Notes: a model not told the origin generated them from the sequence alone. A stretch of 64,000 bases of DNA from Alentia gelatinosa (GCA_950022655.1 OX465587.1:32987716-33051715); one strand, 5' to 3'. Positions 51,947 to 62,618 are shown, counted from the first letter of the stretch. Translations and numbers: made by a program.

Positions 51947-54900
51947 GCGTAGAATTTCTCACCCTCTATGGAGGCTCTGTAGATCTACCCGATGGCACTC
52001 TCCGACTCAAATTTCCTGAGTTAATGGAGGTGGAATGTAGTTGTCGACGGATCTCTTCATTGATTTCTGTCCGACAAGATGTGGGCATCCCCCCCCAGCA
52101 GATGGTTAATGTCCTGATAGCTGGGGAAGGTGACTTACCACGTGGAGATGCACTTTTCGAGCCAGATCCAGAACTGTTTTCTAAAAAAGGAATACAGGCC
52201 TGGGATACCCTGATCGGAAGTGCCAGAGAAGGATCAATTCCTATAAGTAATCATACCTCCGGGTTGATTAAATTAAGGAAGGGTGATACATTGGGCTGGG
52301 TAACTCTAGCTCATGTGGATGGCCTAGTGGACTCCAGTCCACAGGGAATCACACCTATTCCCGTTTCCGAAATAACCGGGGAAGATGAACAATCTAAACT
52401 GGAAAGGTCGGACTTAATAGGAAATGATTATGAAGAAGTGCGGGTTAGTGCTATCGATACAGGAACGGGATCCCTTCCAGTTCCGAGTCCATTGCACGAA
52501 ACTCTGGAAACTTTAGTTCAGACGACAGACACACTAAACAGTGGGGAACGACATGAACTAAGGATTCTTTTGAAAAAGATGGAGTCAATCTTTACTCGAC
52601 CTGGAGATCCCTTGGGGAGAACGGATCGAGTAGAACACACGATTGACACTGAAGGTCATCAACCTTTCCGCCTTCCTTATCGACGGCTACCACCGGTAAA
52701 ACGGGAAGCTTTAGAAGAGGAAGTAGGGAAAATGATGGACCAGAAAGTAATCATCCCCAGTGCAAGTCCTTGGGCTAGTCCAGTGGTAATGGTTACTAAA
52801 AAGGATGGTACTTGCCGATTCTGTATTGATTACAGAAAATTGAATGGTATCACCCGGAAGAATGCCTACCCAATACCCCGGATCGATGAGAGTCTCGACT
52901 CTCTGGGAGGGAACCAGTGGTTTTGTACTCTGGATCTCCAGTCTGGATATTGGCAGGTAAAGATGAACAGTGGCGATCAGTCTAAAACGGCGTTCACCAC
53001 TCATCAAGGGTTTTACGAGTTCACAGTAATGCCATTTGGCCTCTGTAACGCTCCTGCAACTTTCGAATCCATGATGGATCAGATGTTGCGGGGTCTACAG
53101 TGGAAAAAGTGTTTGGTTTATCTAGACGACATAATCATCTTCAGAAAGAATTATGTTGAATGTTTAGAAAACCTGAGAGAGGTATTTGAGCGTATTCAAT
53201 CTTATGGGTTGAAACTCAAACCTCAAAAATGTAAGCTGTTTCGCAAATCTGTGGAATACTTAGGACGGATAGTTTCCGGAAATGGAATCCGGGCAGATCC
53301 TTCTAAGTTGGAGGTAGTGGCTAATTGGCCACGCCCCCAGAATATAAAAGACATAAGGTCTTTCCTAGGATTTTGTTCGTATTACCGCGACTTTATCCTG
53401 GGTTTTTCTGAAATTGCACACCCTATGCAACAGTATGTAGTACTAGATAAGCCAGGGAAGCAAAAAGAGATCCAATGGACTCCGGAAGCTGAACACGCTT
53501 TTCTGGGACTAAAAAGAAAGTTTACGGAGACCCCCGTATTGAAATACCCTCTAGCCCAGGGTCAGTTCATTCTCGACACTGACGCTAGTAATGAGAGTAT
53601 TGGAGCGGCTTTGTCTCAGATACAAGATGGTATAGAAGTTCCAATAGCTTTTGCCAGCAACAGCTTAAGTAAAAGTCAGCGGAATTACTGTACTACTAAG
53701 AGGGAACTCTTAGCGGTTGTGGTGTATGTAAGAAAATATCGACACTTCTTAGCAGGTGGAGATTTCATCCTACGTACTGACCATTCTTCTCTCAAATGGC
53801 TCTTTAACTTTAAAGACGCCGAGGGAATGATTGGAAGATGGCTGGCAGCTCTCTCCGAATTCGGGTTGACTAACTGCCAGATTGAACACCGGGCTGGAAA
53901 GTCACACATTAATGCGGATTGTCTCTCAAGGAGACCAGTGCGGAAATGTGGACGACCAGATTGCCGGGATTGTGGCGAGCATAGAGCAGTCATAGCTACT
54001 CTACGTTCCCAGAAAGTGAAGCCGCCATTAAACTATCAGTGGACACTAGAACAGATTAAGGAAAGTCAACAGGCTGACCCAGATTTGTTCCGGTTAACTA
54101 AACTGATAGCTAATGGACTCCATAGGCCAACAGGACCCGAGATCTCGCCTGAAAACCGAGAATTTCGGAATCTATGTGGTCAATGGAAAGAGCTAGAGGT
54201 CCGTGATGGAGTATTATATCGATGGAGAACCACATTGCAACCACTTAAACGTGCTCTACAACTAGTGGTCCCTCGAGAATTACGATCCGGACTAATGACC
54301 CTATGTCATGAACATAGGAGTGCAGCTCATCTAGGACGGAAAAGAACGGTAGCCAGAATAAGGCGTCATTACTACTGGCCTGGAATGGGTGCAGATATTC
54401 GAAGATGGATATCTGGATGTTCCATATGTAGCAAAGTCAAACCCGGGGTAGGACTCGGAAAGATGCCGTTACAACAGGAACTGTTTGGTGTCAGGTTTGC
54501 CAGAATCGCTCTAGATATCATATCTGGTATCGACGAGTCAGAGGAAGGAAATACCTGTATGATGGTGGTGATGGATTATTACACAAAATATGTGCAGATC
54601 TATCCCATGAAAAATCACAAAGCTGCCACGTGTGCGGAAGCTTTAGTGAAAAACTGGATGTTGCCTTTTGGAACTCCGAGCGTACTACATTCCGACCAAG
54701 GAAGGGAATTTGAATCCCAGATCTGGAAAGAAATGTGTAGGATACTCGAGATTAAAAAGACACATACAAATCCATATCGTCCCCAATCAGATGGTATGGT
54801 AGAGAGATTCAACCGGACATTGATCCAGTGTCTTCGGACCCTGGTAGATGAAAATCGGAAGAATTGGGATGAATTAGCACCATTTATAGCTCACGCATAT

Positions 54901-55764
54901 AATGGGACCATTCATTCAAGCACGGGGTGTTCACCTAATTTACTCGTCTTTGGCGAGGAAATAGTAATGCCCGCGGACATAGTCTATGGGGTTCCTGGAA
55001 TGTCTACGGATGATCCTTGTCCCATAGGATTTGTCGAAAAACTCAGAGAACGTTTTGTAGAGGGATATTACCTTGCGAGACGAAATCTGACGAAAGCAGC
55101 AGAGTGGCAAAAGACTGGACATGACGTCAATCTTAAACCACGTAAGTTCCGAGTAGGAGACCGGGTTGTACGATACCACACTCCGTTGGTAAATGTAAAA
55201 CTCGCTCCTAACTGGGACGGACCATTCAGAATTGTTCAATTATTGTCAGAAATGACAGTAGTGATAGAAGACGAATGGTCAAGAAGGCGTTATAAATCCC
55301 ATGTAGCTCGTTTACGACTATGGGAAGGAAAGCGTGAATGTTCCGACTTTGAAGTTTCACACCCTGCTACAAAGCGAGATGTGTCACTGAACACGGGTCC
55401 TACTGGGAAACCAGGGAGGTCCCGGGTTCAAAGAGCCGGGAAGCCGGGCGTCAAACCCCCGTCAACACGGCGGAGGCAGACCCCGATAGGGAAGTCCCGG
55501 TCAACGGTTACCGGGGTTCCGAGTGGGTGCTCGCCTACACGGCGAAAACCGGGACGTCCGCGGAAGGTGATTCCTACTTACGCCAACCTAAAAAGGGAAG
55601 TGTGGGTAGAAGAAAAACCTGACACGGAAAAGTCTAAATTTGCTACAGATCGAGCCGTGTATAATAAACATGGTTCGAGATGTAGAATGGAGTCTAAAAT
55701 AGACTCAAAACCCCGCCACAGCTCTCGAGTTAAATCGAAGGCTGTGGTTAACTACAAAGAGTAG
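51904..55764 (+). CDS. pol: gypsy Pol polyprotein (protease end, RT, RNase H, integrase)
   Basis: 1286 codons. The protease tail ILGVEFL (about residue 13) is followed by a spacer. RT then has WASPVVMVTKKDGTCRFCID, LDLQSGYWQVK (about 344), GLCNAPATFE and the catalytic YLDD (about 404). RNase H has FILDTDASNESIGAALSQ (about 557), TKRELLAVVVYVRKYRHFL, RTDHSSLKWL and HRAGKSHINADCLSR. The integrase zinc region is HRSAAHLGRKRTVARIRRH...CSIC (about 801-845). The core has Asp in LDIISG (about 869), Asp in SDQGREF (about 929) and Glu in MVERFNRT (about 965). A GPF module (LAPNWDGPFRIV, about 1105) is followed by a basic proline-rich tail; no chromodomain seen. All catalytic residues are present and the frame is intact, so the enzymes could be active if the frame is reached. 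Confidence 0.96.
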   Translation: MGPILSDIEESGILGVEFLTLYGGSVDLPDGTLRLKFPELMEVECSCRRISSLISVRQDVGIPPQQMVNVLIAGEGDLPRGDALFEPDPELFSKKGIQAWDTLIGSAREGSIPISNHTSGLIKLRKGDTLGWVTLAHVDGLVDSSPQGITPIPVSEITGEDEQSKLERSDLIGNDYEEVRVSAIDTGTGSLPVPSPLHETLETLVQTTDTLNSGERHELRILLKKMESIFTRPGDPLGRTDRVEHTIDTEGHQPFRLPYRRLPPVKREALEEEVGKMMDQKVIIPSASPWASPVVMVTKKDGTCRFCIDYRKLNGITRKNAYPIPRIDESLDSLGGNQWFCTLDLQSGYWQVKMNSGDQSKTAFTTHQGFYEFTVMPFGLCNAPATFESMMDQMLRGLQWKKCLVYLDDIIIFRKNYVECLENLREVFERIQSYGLKLKPQKCKLFRKSVEYLGRIVSGNGIRADPSKLEVVANWPRPQNIKDIRSFLGFCSYYRDFILGFSEIAHPMQQYVVLDKPGKQKEIQWTPEAEHAFLGLKRKFTETPVLKYPLAQGQFILDTDASNESIGAALSQIQDGIEVPIAFASNSLSKSQRNYCTTKRELLAVVVYVRKYRHFLAGGDFILRTDHSSLKWLFNFKDAEGMIGRWLAALSEFGLTNCQIEHRAGKSHINADCLSRRPVRKCGRPDCRDCGEHRAVIATLRSQKVKPPLNYQWTLEQIKESQQADPDLFRLTKLIANGLHRPTGPEISPENREFRNLCGQWKELEVRDGVLYRWRTTLQPLKRALQLVVPRELRSGLMTLCHEHRSAAHLGRKRTVARIRRHYYWPGMGADIRRWISGCSICSKVKPGVGLGKMPLQQELFGVRFARIALDIISGIDESEEGNTCMMVVMDYYTKYVQIYPMKNHKAATCAEALVKNWMLPFGTPSVLHSDQGREFESQIWKEMCRILEIKKTHTNPYRPQSDGMVERFNRTLIQCLRTLVDENRKNWDELAPFIAHAYNGTIHSSTGCSPNLLVFGEEIVMPADIVYGVPGMSTDDPCPIGFVEKLRERFVEGYYLARRNLTKAAEWQKTGHDVNLKPRKFRVGDRVVRYHTPLVNVKLAPNWDGPFRIVQLLSEMTVVIEDEWSRRRYKSHVARLRLWEGKRECSDFEVSHPATKRDVSLNTGPTGKPGRSRVQRAGKPGVKPPSTRRRQTPIGKSRSTVTGVPSGCSPTRRKPGRPRKVIPTYANLKREVWVEEKPDTEKSKFATDRAVYNKHGSRCRMESKIDSKPRHSSRVKSKAVVNYKE

Positions 55765-56250
55765 TGGTGCCGGGGTTGTCGAAAACACAACGAGAAGCAA
55801 TGGTACGAAATGTAGATCGTTGGTAGTCAGTGACATGTCGATTATACATGAATGTTGATTAAATAGTTACCTTAAAATCAGTCGTTATGTGCCGCAGCCC
55901 AGATGTTGCTCTAAGGGACCCCGTCGAGGACCCTCTAGAGGCTGCAGAATTGCCGAACGCTCTGAAAGGTCTGATCCATTTACATGGAAATTAGACAAGT
56001 CTCCCATACTATCAGCGAGATACACGACGGCGATAAGAATTCCCACACTACAGAGAACTCGGGGTGGAGCTCGAAAAGGGGTTTCCCCGGGTTCCGGAAC
56101 CTGTGCTGGGTGATTGAAGGCGTGAACGAATCAAGTCAAGCGTAACGCTGACCTTTGGTTTCTTCACGCATGCGGTGTTGAGACGCTCAAGATGAGCCAG
56201 TCTCGACACGGTTGATTGGTTCGCGACAGTGAATCTAGGTCACTTAGGAG
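55765..56250 (+). other. Spacer between pol and ORF3
   Basis: About 490 bp after the pol stop (55764) with no ORF of note (one 74-codon frame, 55889-56113, without motifs). It leads into the TATA box of ORF3. Confidence 0.6.
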
Positions 56251-56286
56251 TATATAAGACCCTGTTTTTTCAGTAGTCTTCACTCT
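56251..56286 (+). promoter_or_regulatory. Internal TATA/initiator promoter of ORF3
   Basis: TATATAAG at 56251-56258 and a perfect YYANWYY initiator, TCACTCT, at 56280-56286. The predicted start A (56282) is 31 bases from the first T, the standard spacing. The ATG of ORF3 is 51 bases downstream (56333). Confidence 0.55.
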
Positions 56287-56332
56287 GTGATCGGAGTGGT
56301 GCCTAGCACCACAGGAGTCGGGCGGTAGCAGC

Positions 56333-59300
56333 ATGGCTGACCGTGCCCCGTCTACGGAGGGTGAGCGCGAGCTCCCCTCACCCCTGCCCGGATCCTCAGC
56401 TTCGGCTGAGCGGGGGGCAGATCTGGACGATGATGCTTTGCTCATCGGGTCAGATGATGGTGATTTTGACCTGGAAGGGTACGAGTCTGCGGACTCTGTT
56501 CTTCTTGGGGAAACCCGAGATGAACGACCCGGAAAGGGAAAAAGTCACACCGGGAAGAAGTCTGAGGCGGCCCCGGCCGCTAAGGGCTCTTCTGGTGCCC
56601 GTCCGAAGACGAGCTCAGTGAAAACTGAGGCCTCTGACTCGGATGTGTTCATGGCCGAAGGTTCTGAATCGGAGCGTGATACGCCAAGGCGAGGCCGAGC
56701 CCGCCCGCGTCGTCACTCTCCGAGGAAGTCCTCCGAAGAGATGGGTTCAAGGCATGAGGTTTCAACCCAGAGCCTGGAACAAATGCTAGCTGGGATCCCA
56801 GATCCCAAAACGTGTGCCATAGTACAGTCAATGTACCAAAATTGGACTCCACCCGGAGTGGAGCTGGCGGAAGCCGGGACCTTTTTGGCCCCGGGTCCGG
56901 TAGCAAAACCTGGAAAGTCTGAGGCTGGGACAGAGACGGCTATGGAGACTGATTCGTCAGTTGGGGACGATTCTGTAAAAGGGTCGTCCAGCAAAGGTGA
57001 GAAACCGGTGTCAACACCGGCTAAACCCGCGCCGGGGAAGTCTGTCAGTAAGACTGAGGTGTCAAAACCTCGGGAAGCTGACAAGACCGAGCCGCAGCTT
57101 TCGAAACAGAACCGAAAGCGACTCCGTCGTGCAGCCCGGAAACGGGCTGAGGCGGAGCTAGAAAGGACCGGAGGTCAGCCGAAATCACGTGACTCGGAGA
57201 AAGGGAAACCTCAAACCGGGAAGCGTGAGGAGTCGAAGGGGGCTGAGTCGAAAGGCTCGGACAAACCCGCGGCACAGGCTGGACCCAGTGTGGCTGACGC
57301 TATACCGAGTACCTCAACAGGTGCCACGGGTGGCGGAGAGGTCAAGTGTTGGGGAACGGAGATGGACAAGGCTAAACCCCTGGTCCCATCCAACCCCGAC
57401 AATGATGACGGTGATTTCCAACCTGGCGTAAAGCGGGCTGGGAAGAGAACGGTAGCTAGACAGATACCCGCCTCTTTGCTGGGCAAGACTTACACTTGCC
57501 TAGAAGATCTCCGTCATGGAAACCGGCATTACATCCCCGATGGTGTCGGTTTAGATGGAACCTCAGACGATGAGGAGTGGCTAGTTGACGAGGGTTCTCC
57601 CAACGCCTGGTACATAGACCGGGTGAAAGGAGTTTCCCGAGTTAGCCGGCTGAAGTACGAGGATCAGGTCAAAGACCGGATCGCGTACGCATGGCACAAG
57701 TTTGGGAACGGCAATCATTGTGTCTTCTTGAGTTGCCATGGGAGGGACAAGAAATTGTCACCGACCTACGCGACTGAAGGTCGTTACGCTAGGCACCTCG
57801 TAGAGGTACACTTAGCCGAACGACCATGGCTACAGTGCCTTGGCAAGAAGGGTGGTTCTTGTCAGGCTGGGTGTGCCAGTTCCAGGCGTTCGTGTCTAGT
57901 TAGACACATTGCCCGGGAACACCGGACTGCTGGTGCTGCTGCTCGGGAACGGGTCATGAATCTGTGGCAGAGATTCGTTGACTTAGGTTCCGAGACTCAG
58001 AGAGGCAAACCGGAACCCGAGACTTGTGTGACAGACGGTCGACTGTTTAAGATCGGATGGAAGAAGAATCCTGGCTGGTTCGGGACTCTAATGCTATCCG
58101 CGTCAAAACATCGACAGATGTCAAAGGAGTCGAGGAAGAAACGGTCCCTTAGCCGGGAACCGTCTCATAAATCCTCGAAGGCTAAACGACGGGTCAAGAA
58201 GCTGTCATCGTCCTCGTCCAGCGAGACTGACACTTCTGAGCGATCCAGTCGGAAGCCCAGAAAGAAATTGGCTCCAGGTAAGCACACCATCGCTGACGTG
58301 GTGGAAGCTGCTTACCAGGTAGGGCCAAAGTTGTCTGGGGGATTGAAAGTCCTCTCAGACCTGAGTGAAGGAAACGTTCCAACGGCTTCAAAAGCCCGCG
58401 GACCCGCAGAAAAACCAGCTAGGACTCGTCCTAGCTCAAGTCTCTCGGGAGTTTCCCCACTCAACAGAGGTGTTACCCAAGCACCCGGGAAAGTTGAGGA
58501 AGAAGAGGCCTTTCCAGCACTCCCTCCACCAGCCAACCCGGTTGTTGAGGTAAAGAAGAAACCAACGACACAACCACCCGTTGCGTCGAAGGTGACTTCT
58601 TCTCCCTGTGCGATGTCGGTTGAATACGTCCAACAGGCGGATCAGCTAGAGTCGCATATAGGTGGCACCTTGGAGGGCCGTGTCCGAACGGGTGCGCATG
58701 CTCTCCATGAAGGCCTTGTTAAGGAGCTAGTGAACCTAGCCCGATTCGAGGTAAGAGAAGCCACGAAAGGCCTGGCTAAACAATACGCGTTGGACTTAGA
58801 GGACGCGCATATTGCGAAAACCACGGCCCAGTCGAGGTTTGCCCGGGCGGAAGCCCAGACCCATCGCCAAGATGAACGTTGTCTTCGGCACTTGGGTATG
58901 TCGCTCTATGACATCGGTGACGACCTGCAAGCCCTTGAGGAAGCGTGGTTGGCCCGTCAAAGGAGCCGGGGAAGATTTCTTCAGTTCACCACGGAAGAAT
59001 CAAACTCGACACGTCAGCAACTCGCTGGCATGTTGGGATGGTCACCCGTGGAAGAAACTTCCCAACAGGACACTACATCCATAGCGGCTCAGCCCATGGA
59101 TGTCAGTGTAGATACTCCGCTGTCAGGACCCGGTCAGACCCCCCAGGATCAGACTGAAGTCCTACAGCCGAGGAGGCCTCCCGCCGTGACACGGGCTAAA
59201 AAATCAGCAAAGCCTTCCAGGGCTAAGCCGGTAGATCAGCCCGAGGAACCAAGTGGGGCACTGGGGGTGAATGCCAACATCATCCCGTTGGAGTCTGGAA

Positions 59301-59482
59301 TCTTTTTAGATACCGGACCAACCTCTCTACAGCAGTTGATGTCTCAGTTGCAGCCTACGTCTGCGCTGAGTCCACTGCGACCAGAGAGGACCGCCCTGGC
59401 AACGTCGGTTCCACCGACGGCTAGTGCACCAAGCCAGTCGGACCTTCTCGACCTCAGGATATCCTCCGACGAGGATATTTAG
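56333..59482 (+). CDS. gypsy ORF3, large Cys/His zinc-finger-like protein
   Basis: 1049 uninterrupted codons from ATG 56333 to TAG 59482, on the element's strand after pol. Residues 1-370: low-complexity, Ser/Lys/Glu/Pro-rich, probably disordered, with acidic DDDALLIGSDDGDFD (about 30) and basic QNRKRLRRAARKRAEAELER (about 260). Residues about 460-535: two Cys/His clusters, CVFLSC...RHLVEVH and CLGKKGGSC...RHIAREH, both ending H-x4-H. Residues 600-650: basic/serine tract (KRRVKKLSSSSSSETDTSER). Residues 770-890: helical, KELVNLARFEVREATKGLAK. No signal peptide or membrane segment, so it is not an envelope protein. I do not recognise the family. A nuclear or nucleic-acid-binding role is a guess from composition. 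Confidence 0.85.
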   Translation: MADRAPSTEGERELPSPLPGSSASAERGADLDDDALLIGSDDGDFDLEGYESADSVLLGETRDERPGKGKSHTGKKSEAAPAAKGSSGARPKTSSVKTEASDSDVFMAEGSESERDTPRRGRARPRRHSPRKSSEEMGSRHEVSTQSLEQMLAGIPDPKTCAIVQSMYQNWTPPGVELAEAGTFLAPGPVAKPGKSEAGTETAMETDSSVGDDSVKGSSSKGEKPVSTPAKPAPGKSVSKTEVSKPREADKTEPQLSKQNRKRLRRAARKRAEAELERTGGQPKSRDSEKGKPQTGKREESKGAESKGSDKPAAQAGPSVADAIPSTSTGATGGGEVKCWGTEMDKAKPLVPSNPDNDDGDFQPGVKRAGKRTVARQIPASLLGKTYTCLEDLRHGNRHYIPDGVGLDGTSDDEEWLVDEGSPNAWYIDRVKGVSRVSRLKYEDQVKDRIAYAWHKFGNGNHCVFLSCHGRDKKLSPTYATEGRYARHLVEVHLAERPWLQCLGKKGGSCQAGCASSRRSCLVRHIAREHRTAGAAARERVMNLWQRFVDLGSETQRGKPEPETCVTDGRLFKIGWKKNPGWFGTLMLSASKHRQMSKESRKKRSLSREPSHKSSKAKRRVKKLSSSSSSETDTSERSSRKPRKKLAPGKHTIADVVEAAYQVGPKLSGGLKVLSDLSEGNVPTASKARGPAEKPARTRPSSSLSGVSPLNRGVTQAPGKVEEEEAFPALPPPANPVVEVKKKPTTQPPVASKVTSSPCAMSVEYVQQADQLESHIGGTLEGRVRTGAHALHEGLVKELVNLARFEVREATKGLAKQYALDLEDAHIAKTTAQSRFARAEAQTHRQDERCLRHLGMSLYDIGDDLQALEEAWLARQRSRGRFLQFTTEESNSTRQQLAGMLGWSPVEETSQQDTTSIAAQPMDVSVDTPLSGPGQTPQDQTEVLQPRRPPAVTRAKKSAKPSRAKPVDQPEEPSGALGVNANIIPLESGIFLDTGPTSLQQLMSQLQPTSALSPLRPERTALATSVPPTASAPSQSDLLDLRISSDEDI

Positions 59483-60791
59483 GGGTTGACAATGACCAAC
59501 TCGGCTGGTGCCTAACAAGCCAGGAAGACGCCGTCTAAACTCGGAACCGGCAGAGCCAACAACTCTCCTGGATCCGAAGTCAGACGGGTATGGGAAGTCC
59601 CGGGGAGGAAAATTTTTTTTCCGACCTAGCTACTTCCAGAATGTGGCCTCCTAGCCAGAATTCTGCACTTTCTCGGCGAACCGCAAGGATCGCTGGGAGG
59701 GGTAGAGGGAAAGTTAGGAGTAACCAATAATAAGCGATCCTGGGTTGGGGCTGGGGAAAGTCAGTAAAATGACTTCCCTAAGGCACAACCCTGGTTTCAG
59801 ACGGCTGAAGGTTCTCTCGATGGTCAGGCCCGTAATAGGCCCCCATCACGAAAACCTCCGGCCTGTGGTGTGGTACCAGGTAAGGAAGATTGTGCCTTTC
59901 GGGTACAGATCTGACTTACCAGGTCTATGTCGGAACTGAGTTCATCGACTCGATAGTGAGATAGTAGGCGTAACCCCTGATCTGATGGATTACGCCGGCT
60001 ATTTCTACCTTGGGTCGGTGATCGTAAGTTCTGAATCCGGCTTAGAATTGGGGCCTTAATTGGTACTCGATTCGAGCCGAGAAAAAAAATATGCCAGTAT
60101 AGCTGGAGTCAAAATGAAAGAACACTGATACCACACACTCTTACCAGGTGGATGGAGAATTGTTTTGCCTTTTTGGCCGTTATTTCCGTATTCGGAAACT
60201 TTCAACTCGGAAGGTGTTTAGCGAGGGTAACCCTTCTCTACATATGGATGTCTTCCAATTTGAAGAACAGTGGGAAGCCCAGCACCCGTCGGCATCGGGC
60301 TGAATGTAGTAGGTCTGCTACGCCGATGGGCCAGCTGGGCTCGATACTTTAAGATGAGAAAGAGAACGACACTTCACTCGCCGGGAGCTAACAGAGGACT
60401 TCAACAAGATCCGGAACGGCTGGAGGCCGAGTGCTCGACAGGCCGGGCTGACCACCTGTAGGTCCGCGACTGTCGAGTCTTCTCTGCCCAACGCTCAAGA
60501 ACCCGCTCCCCGGCTCAAGATGGGTGAATATCACATTTATTCAAGGTGCTAGCGAGGCTAGTCCTTCATTTTTCAAATGTCGTCTCCTCTTTCCTAAATG
60601 TCATATCTTCCATATTTTTAATAATTTCTCCATCTTACAATTCCACCTTTTTCACTTATACGTTGGTATCAGTGAATTCTTGTGAACACCAGGAAGCTAG
60701 AGAGTAGACCAAGAACTGCTGGATATATGTTGTAATTTTTAATTGGGTAGTCCCTTAGCAGCAAAATGGCTGCCTTGGTTCCCCCCTTAGT
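59483..60791 (+). other. gypsy 3' non-coding region
   Basis: 1.3 kb between the ORF3 stop and the polypurine tract. No ORF with motifs. The internal sequence is moderately GC-rich like the rest of the element and changes to AT-rich after about 60540. Confidence 0.6.
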
Positions 60792-60809
60792 AAAAACTGG
60801 GAGGGGTAA
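60792..60809 (+). other. Polypurine tract
   Basis: AAAAACTGGGAGGGGTAA directly before the 3' LTR; the expected primer for plus-strand DNA synthesis. Confidence 0.75.
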
Positions 60810-61340
60810 TGTAGTGGGACGGGAATCCAGCAGTGTTCGTTTGTTTCACGGAAGGTGGCGCGATATGCCGATCCTTACTGTGTAGTGATTCCGGACAACG
60901 CCGCACACGAGAGTGGCGTGGTGGAGACCGGGATTACGTAACGCTTAGTATATATACTCAGCGTTCACAGTAGGTCGACAGGCTGTCCTCGCGCGTCCCT
61001 TCTACGGAACGGATCCTTGGGCCCTCACTTTACAGGCGGGTTCTTGTAACCTTCCTGGTGGTTAGGCTGATCTTCCGGATTGGCCTATCCAGCGTTACCT
61101 AGCACCCATGTGCTAGGGTACTGTACTTGTAGGGAAGATCTTCCAGATCTTTCCGGGAAGTAAGTGATTAATAAACATCCCTGTTTATTAAGTGACGTTG
61201 TTGTGTTATGTGTGAATAGGTCTGTGCAAACTAACCGAAAACCGAACCAACCTACGTAAGTGCGTAGGGTGGGATCCTGCCTGGAACTAGCGTTCCGGAT
61301 TGGGGTCATCCAACCTGCTAGACAGGCGGCGACCACCACA
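60810..61340 (+). repeat. gypsy 3' LTR
   Basis: 531 bp. Differences from the 5' LTR seen by eye are GTGGCGTGG for GTGGCGCGG (about 60916) and CTTTACAGG for CTTTGCAGG (about 61030). The nearest other AATAAA is also LTR-internal, so this LTR supplies the 3' end of the transcript. Confidence 0.95.
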
Positions 61341-61396
61341 GTATAATACTGAATTTTGGAGGAAACTCCTTTCCATAGGAAACCAGTCACAATATT

Positions 61397-61591
61397 TTAA
61401 AAATTTTCAAGGACCACATCTGAGATGTGATTATTCAACGCCGGATAAAGGATAATCAGGATCTTCCAAGAGTTGACCAAACAGATTTTGCCTTTAAAGG
61501 ACAGATTCCTGTGAGCCCAACAATTGGCAAAGGCTTTACGTCTGGCTAATTTATTACTGAAATTCCATTCAGTATGTTTATCTGTACTCAT
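61397..61591 (-). pseudogene. LINE ORF2 thumb fragment
   Basis: EWNFSNKLARRKAFANCWA, then HRNLSFKGKICLVNSWKI, LYPALNNHIS. Matches FRNLSLKGRVTVVNSLLIPQ of the inner LINE. Confidence 0.8.
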
Positions 61592-62054
61592 ATGTCTACT
61601 AAAGACAAGGCCTAGCAGCTTGATTGCTGAAACTTCTTTGAATTTACATTTGATTCTGCCACTATGTTCTGCATTAAATGGGAGAATTTTTTATTTGTTC
61701 TCATTGACTTTAAGACCCGAAAAGGTCCCAAACTGGTCAATTACCTGCAATAGGGTATTCAAGGATTCCTGGTCACGGATAAAGGGAGTCCCATCATCAG
61801 CGAACAATGTGAGTTTGATTTCACCTCATGGCTTCTTAAGCCCCTCAATTTGTTCTGTATTTCTAACTATGTGTGCCATGACATTGCTAGTCAAAATAGA
61901 TTTTTAAAAAGGGGGGATGCACCAACCTTGTCTAACACCTCAGGTCGGTCTAAACCATCTCATCATAAAACCATTGTTAATAGATTCTTGACCTTTGTAT
62001 ATAATTTCACCCAGTCAATAAAATAATCACGCAGTCCACACAGTCTTAAACTCC

Positions 62055-62618
62055 TTATGATTTCGGGCCAGACAGAGTCAAAAGCCTTTCTAAGATCAAG
62101 GGAAACCAGTCCCCCACATCCCAAAGGGGGTCTTCGTAGAGAAGGGTGTCATCGATGGTACAAATGTTTGTTCCCAGGTATCTTCCCTTGATGAAGGCAG
62201 TCTGATCTTGACTTACCAATAAGCCAATCAATCTTCGTAATCTGATAGCCAAAGACTCAGTCAAGATCTTGTAGTCTGTGTTTAACAAGGTGATCGGTCT
62301 ATGGTTTTCTTGGTAGCTTCTATATTCTTTCATTTTAGGAATAAGGGTGATCACCCCCCACCCTTTCTGTTTTGTACCAAGTTCTCCATTTACCAAGGAG
62401 TAAACCAAATAATCAAACAAAGGGTCTCTCAACAAATCCCAGAATATCCTATAAAATTCAAGTGTGAGACCATCAGAGCCAGGAGACTTGTTAGAATTAA
62501 GTTCCTTAAGGGCATATGCAAGTTCTCCAACTGACAAAAGTCTTTGCAGAAATTCTTCATCTATTGCTTCAAGTTTCGGAATGAAGGGTAGGACCTTGTG
62601 ACGTAAGGTATCTTCCAA
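62055..62618 (-). pseudogene. LINE reverse transcriptase fragment (L1/Tx1-like)
   Basis: 187 codons: LNSNKSPGSDGLTLEFYRIFWD, GVITLIPKMKEYR, HRPITLLNTDYKILTESLAIRL, QDQTAFIKGRYLGTNI. Same block order as the inner LINE's RT. The frame is lost within motif A (about 62110, where LILERLLTLSGPKS is out of register with LDLRKAFDSVWPEI), and the FADD region (61780-61850) is only traceable in pieces. Confidence 0.85.

Larger units (their letters stand above)
48951..61340 (+). mobile_element. Ty3/gypsy LTR retrotransposon with extra ORF
   Basis: 12.39 kb, complete: 531-bp LTRs at both ends (48951-49481, 60810-61340) with TG...CA, GTAT target duplication, tRNA-His primer site, gag, protease, pol (RT-RNase H-integrase), a 1049-codon third ORF with its own promoter, a 1.3-kb non-coding 3' region and a polypurine tract. 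The LTRs differ at about two of 531 positions by eye, so the insertion is very recent. Integrase following RNase H assigns it to Ty3/gypsy. It sits in a minus-strand LINE. Confidence 0.95.

Noticed and set aside
56333..59482. ORF3 as a retroviral envelope gene
   Set aside because: No signal peptide, no transmembrane segment, no glycosylated ectodomain pattern; composition is disordered, charged and zinc-finger-like.
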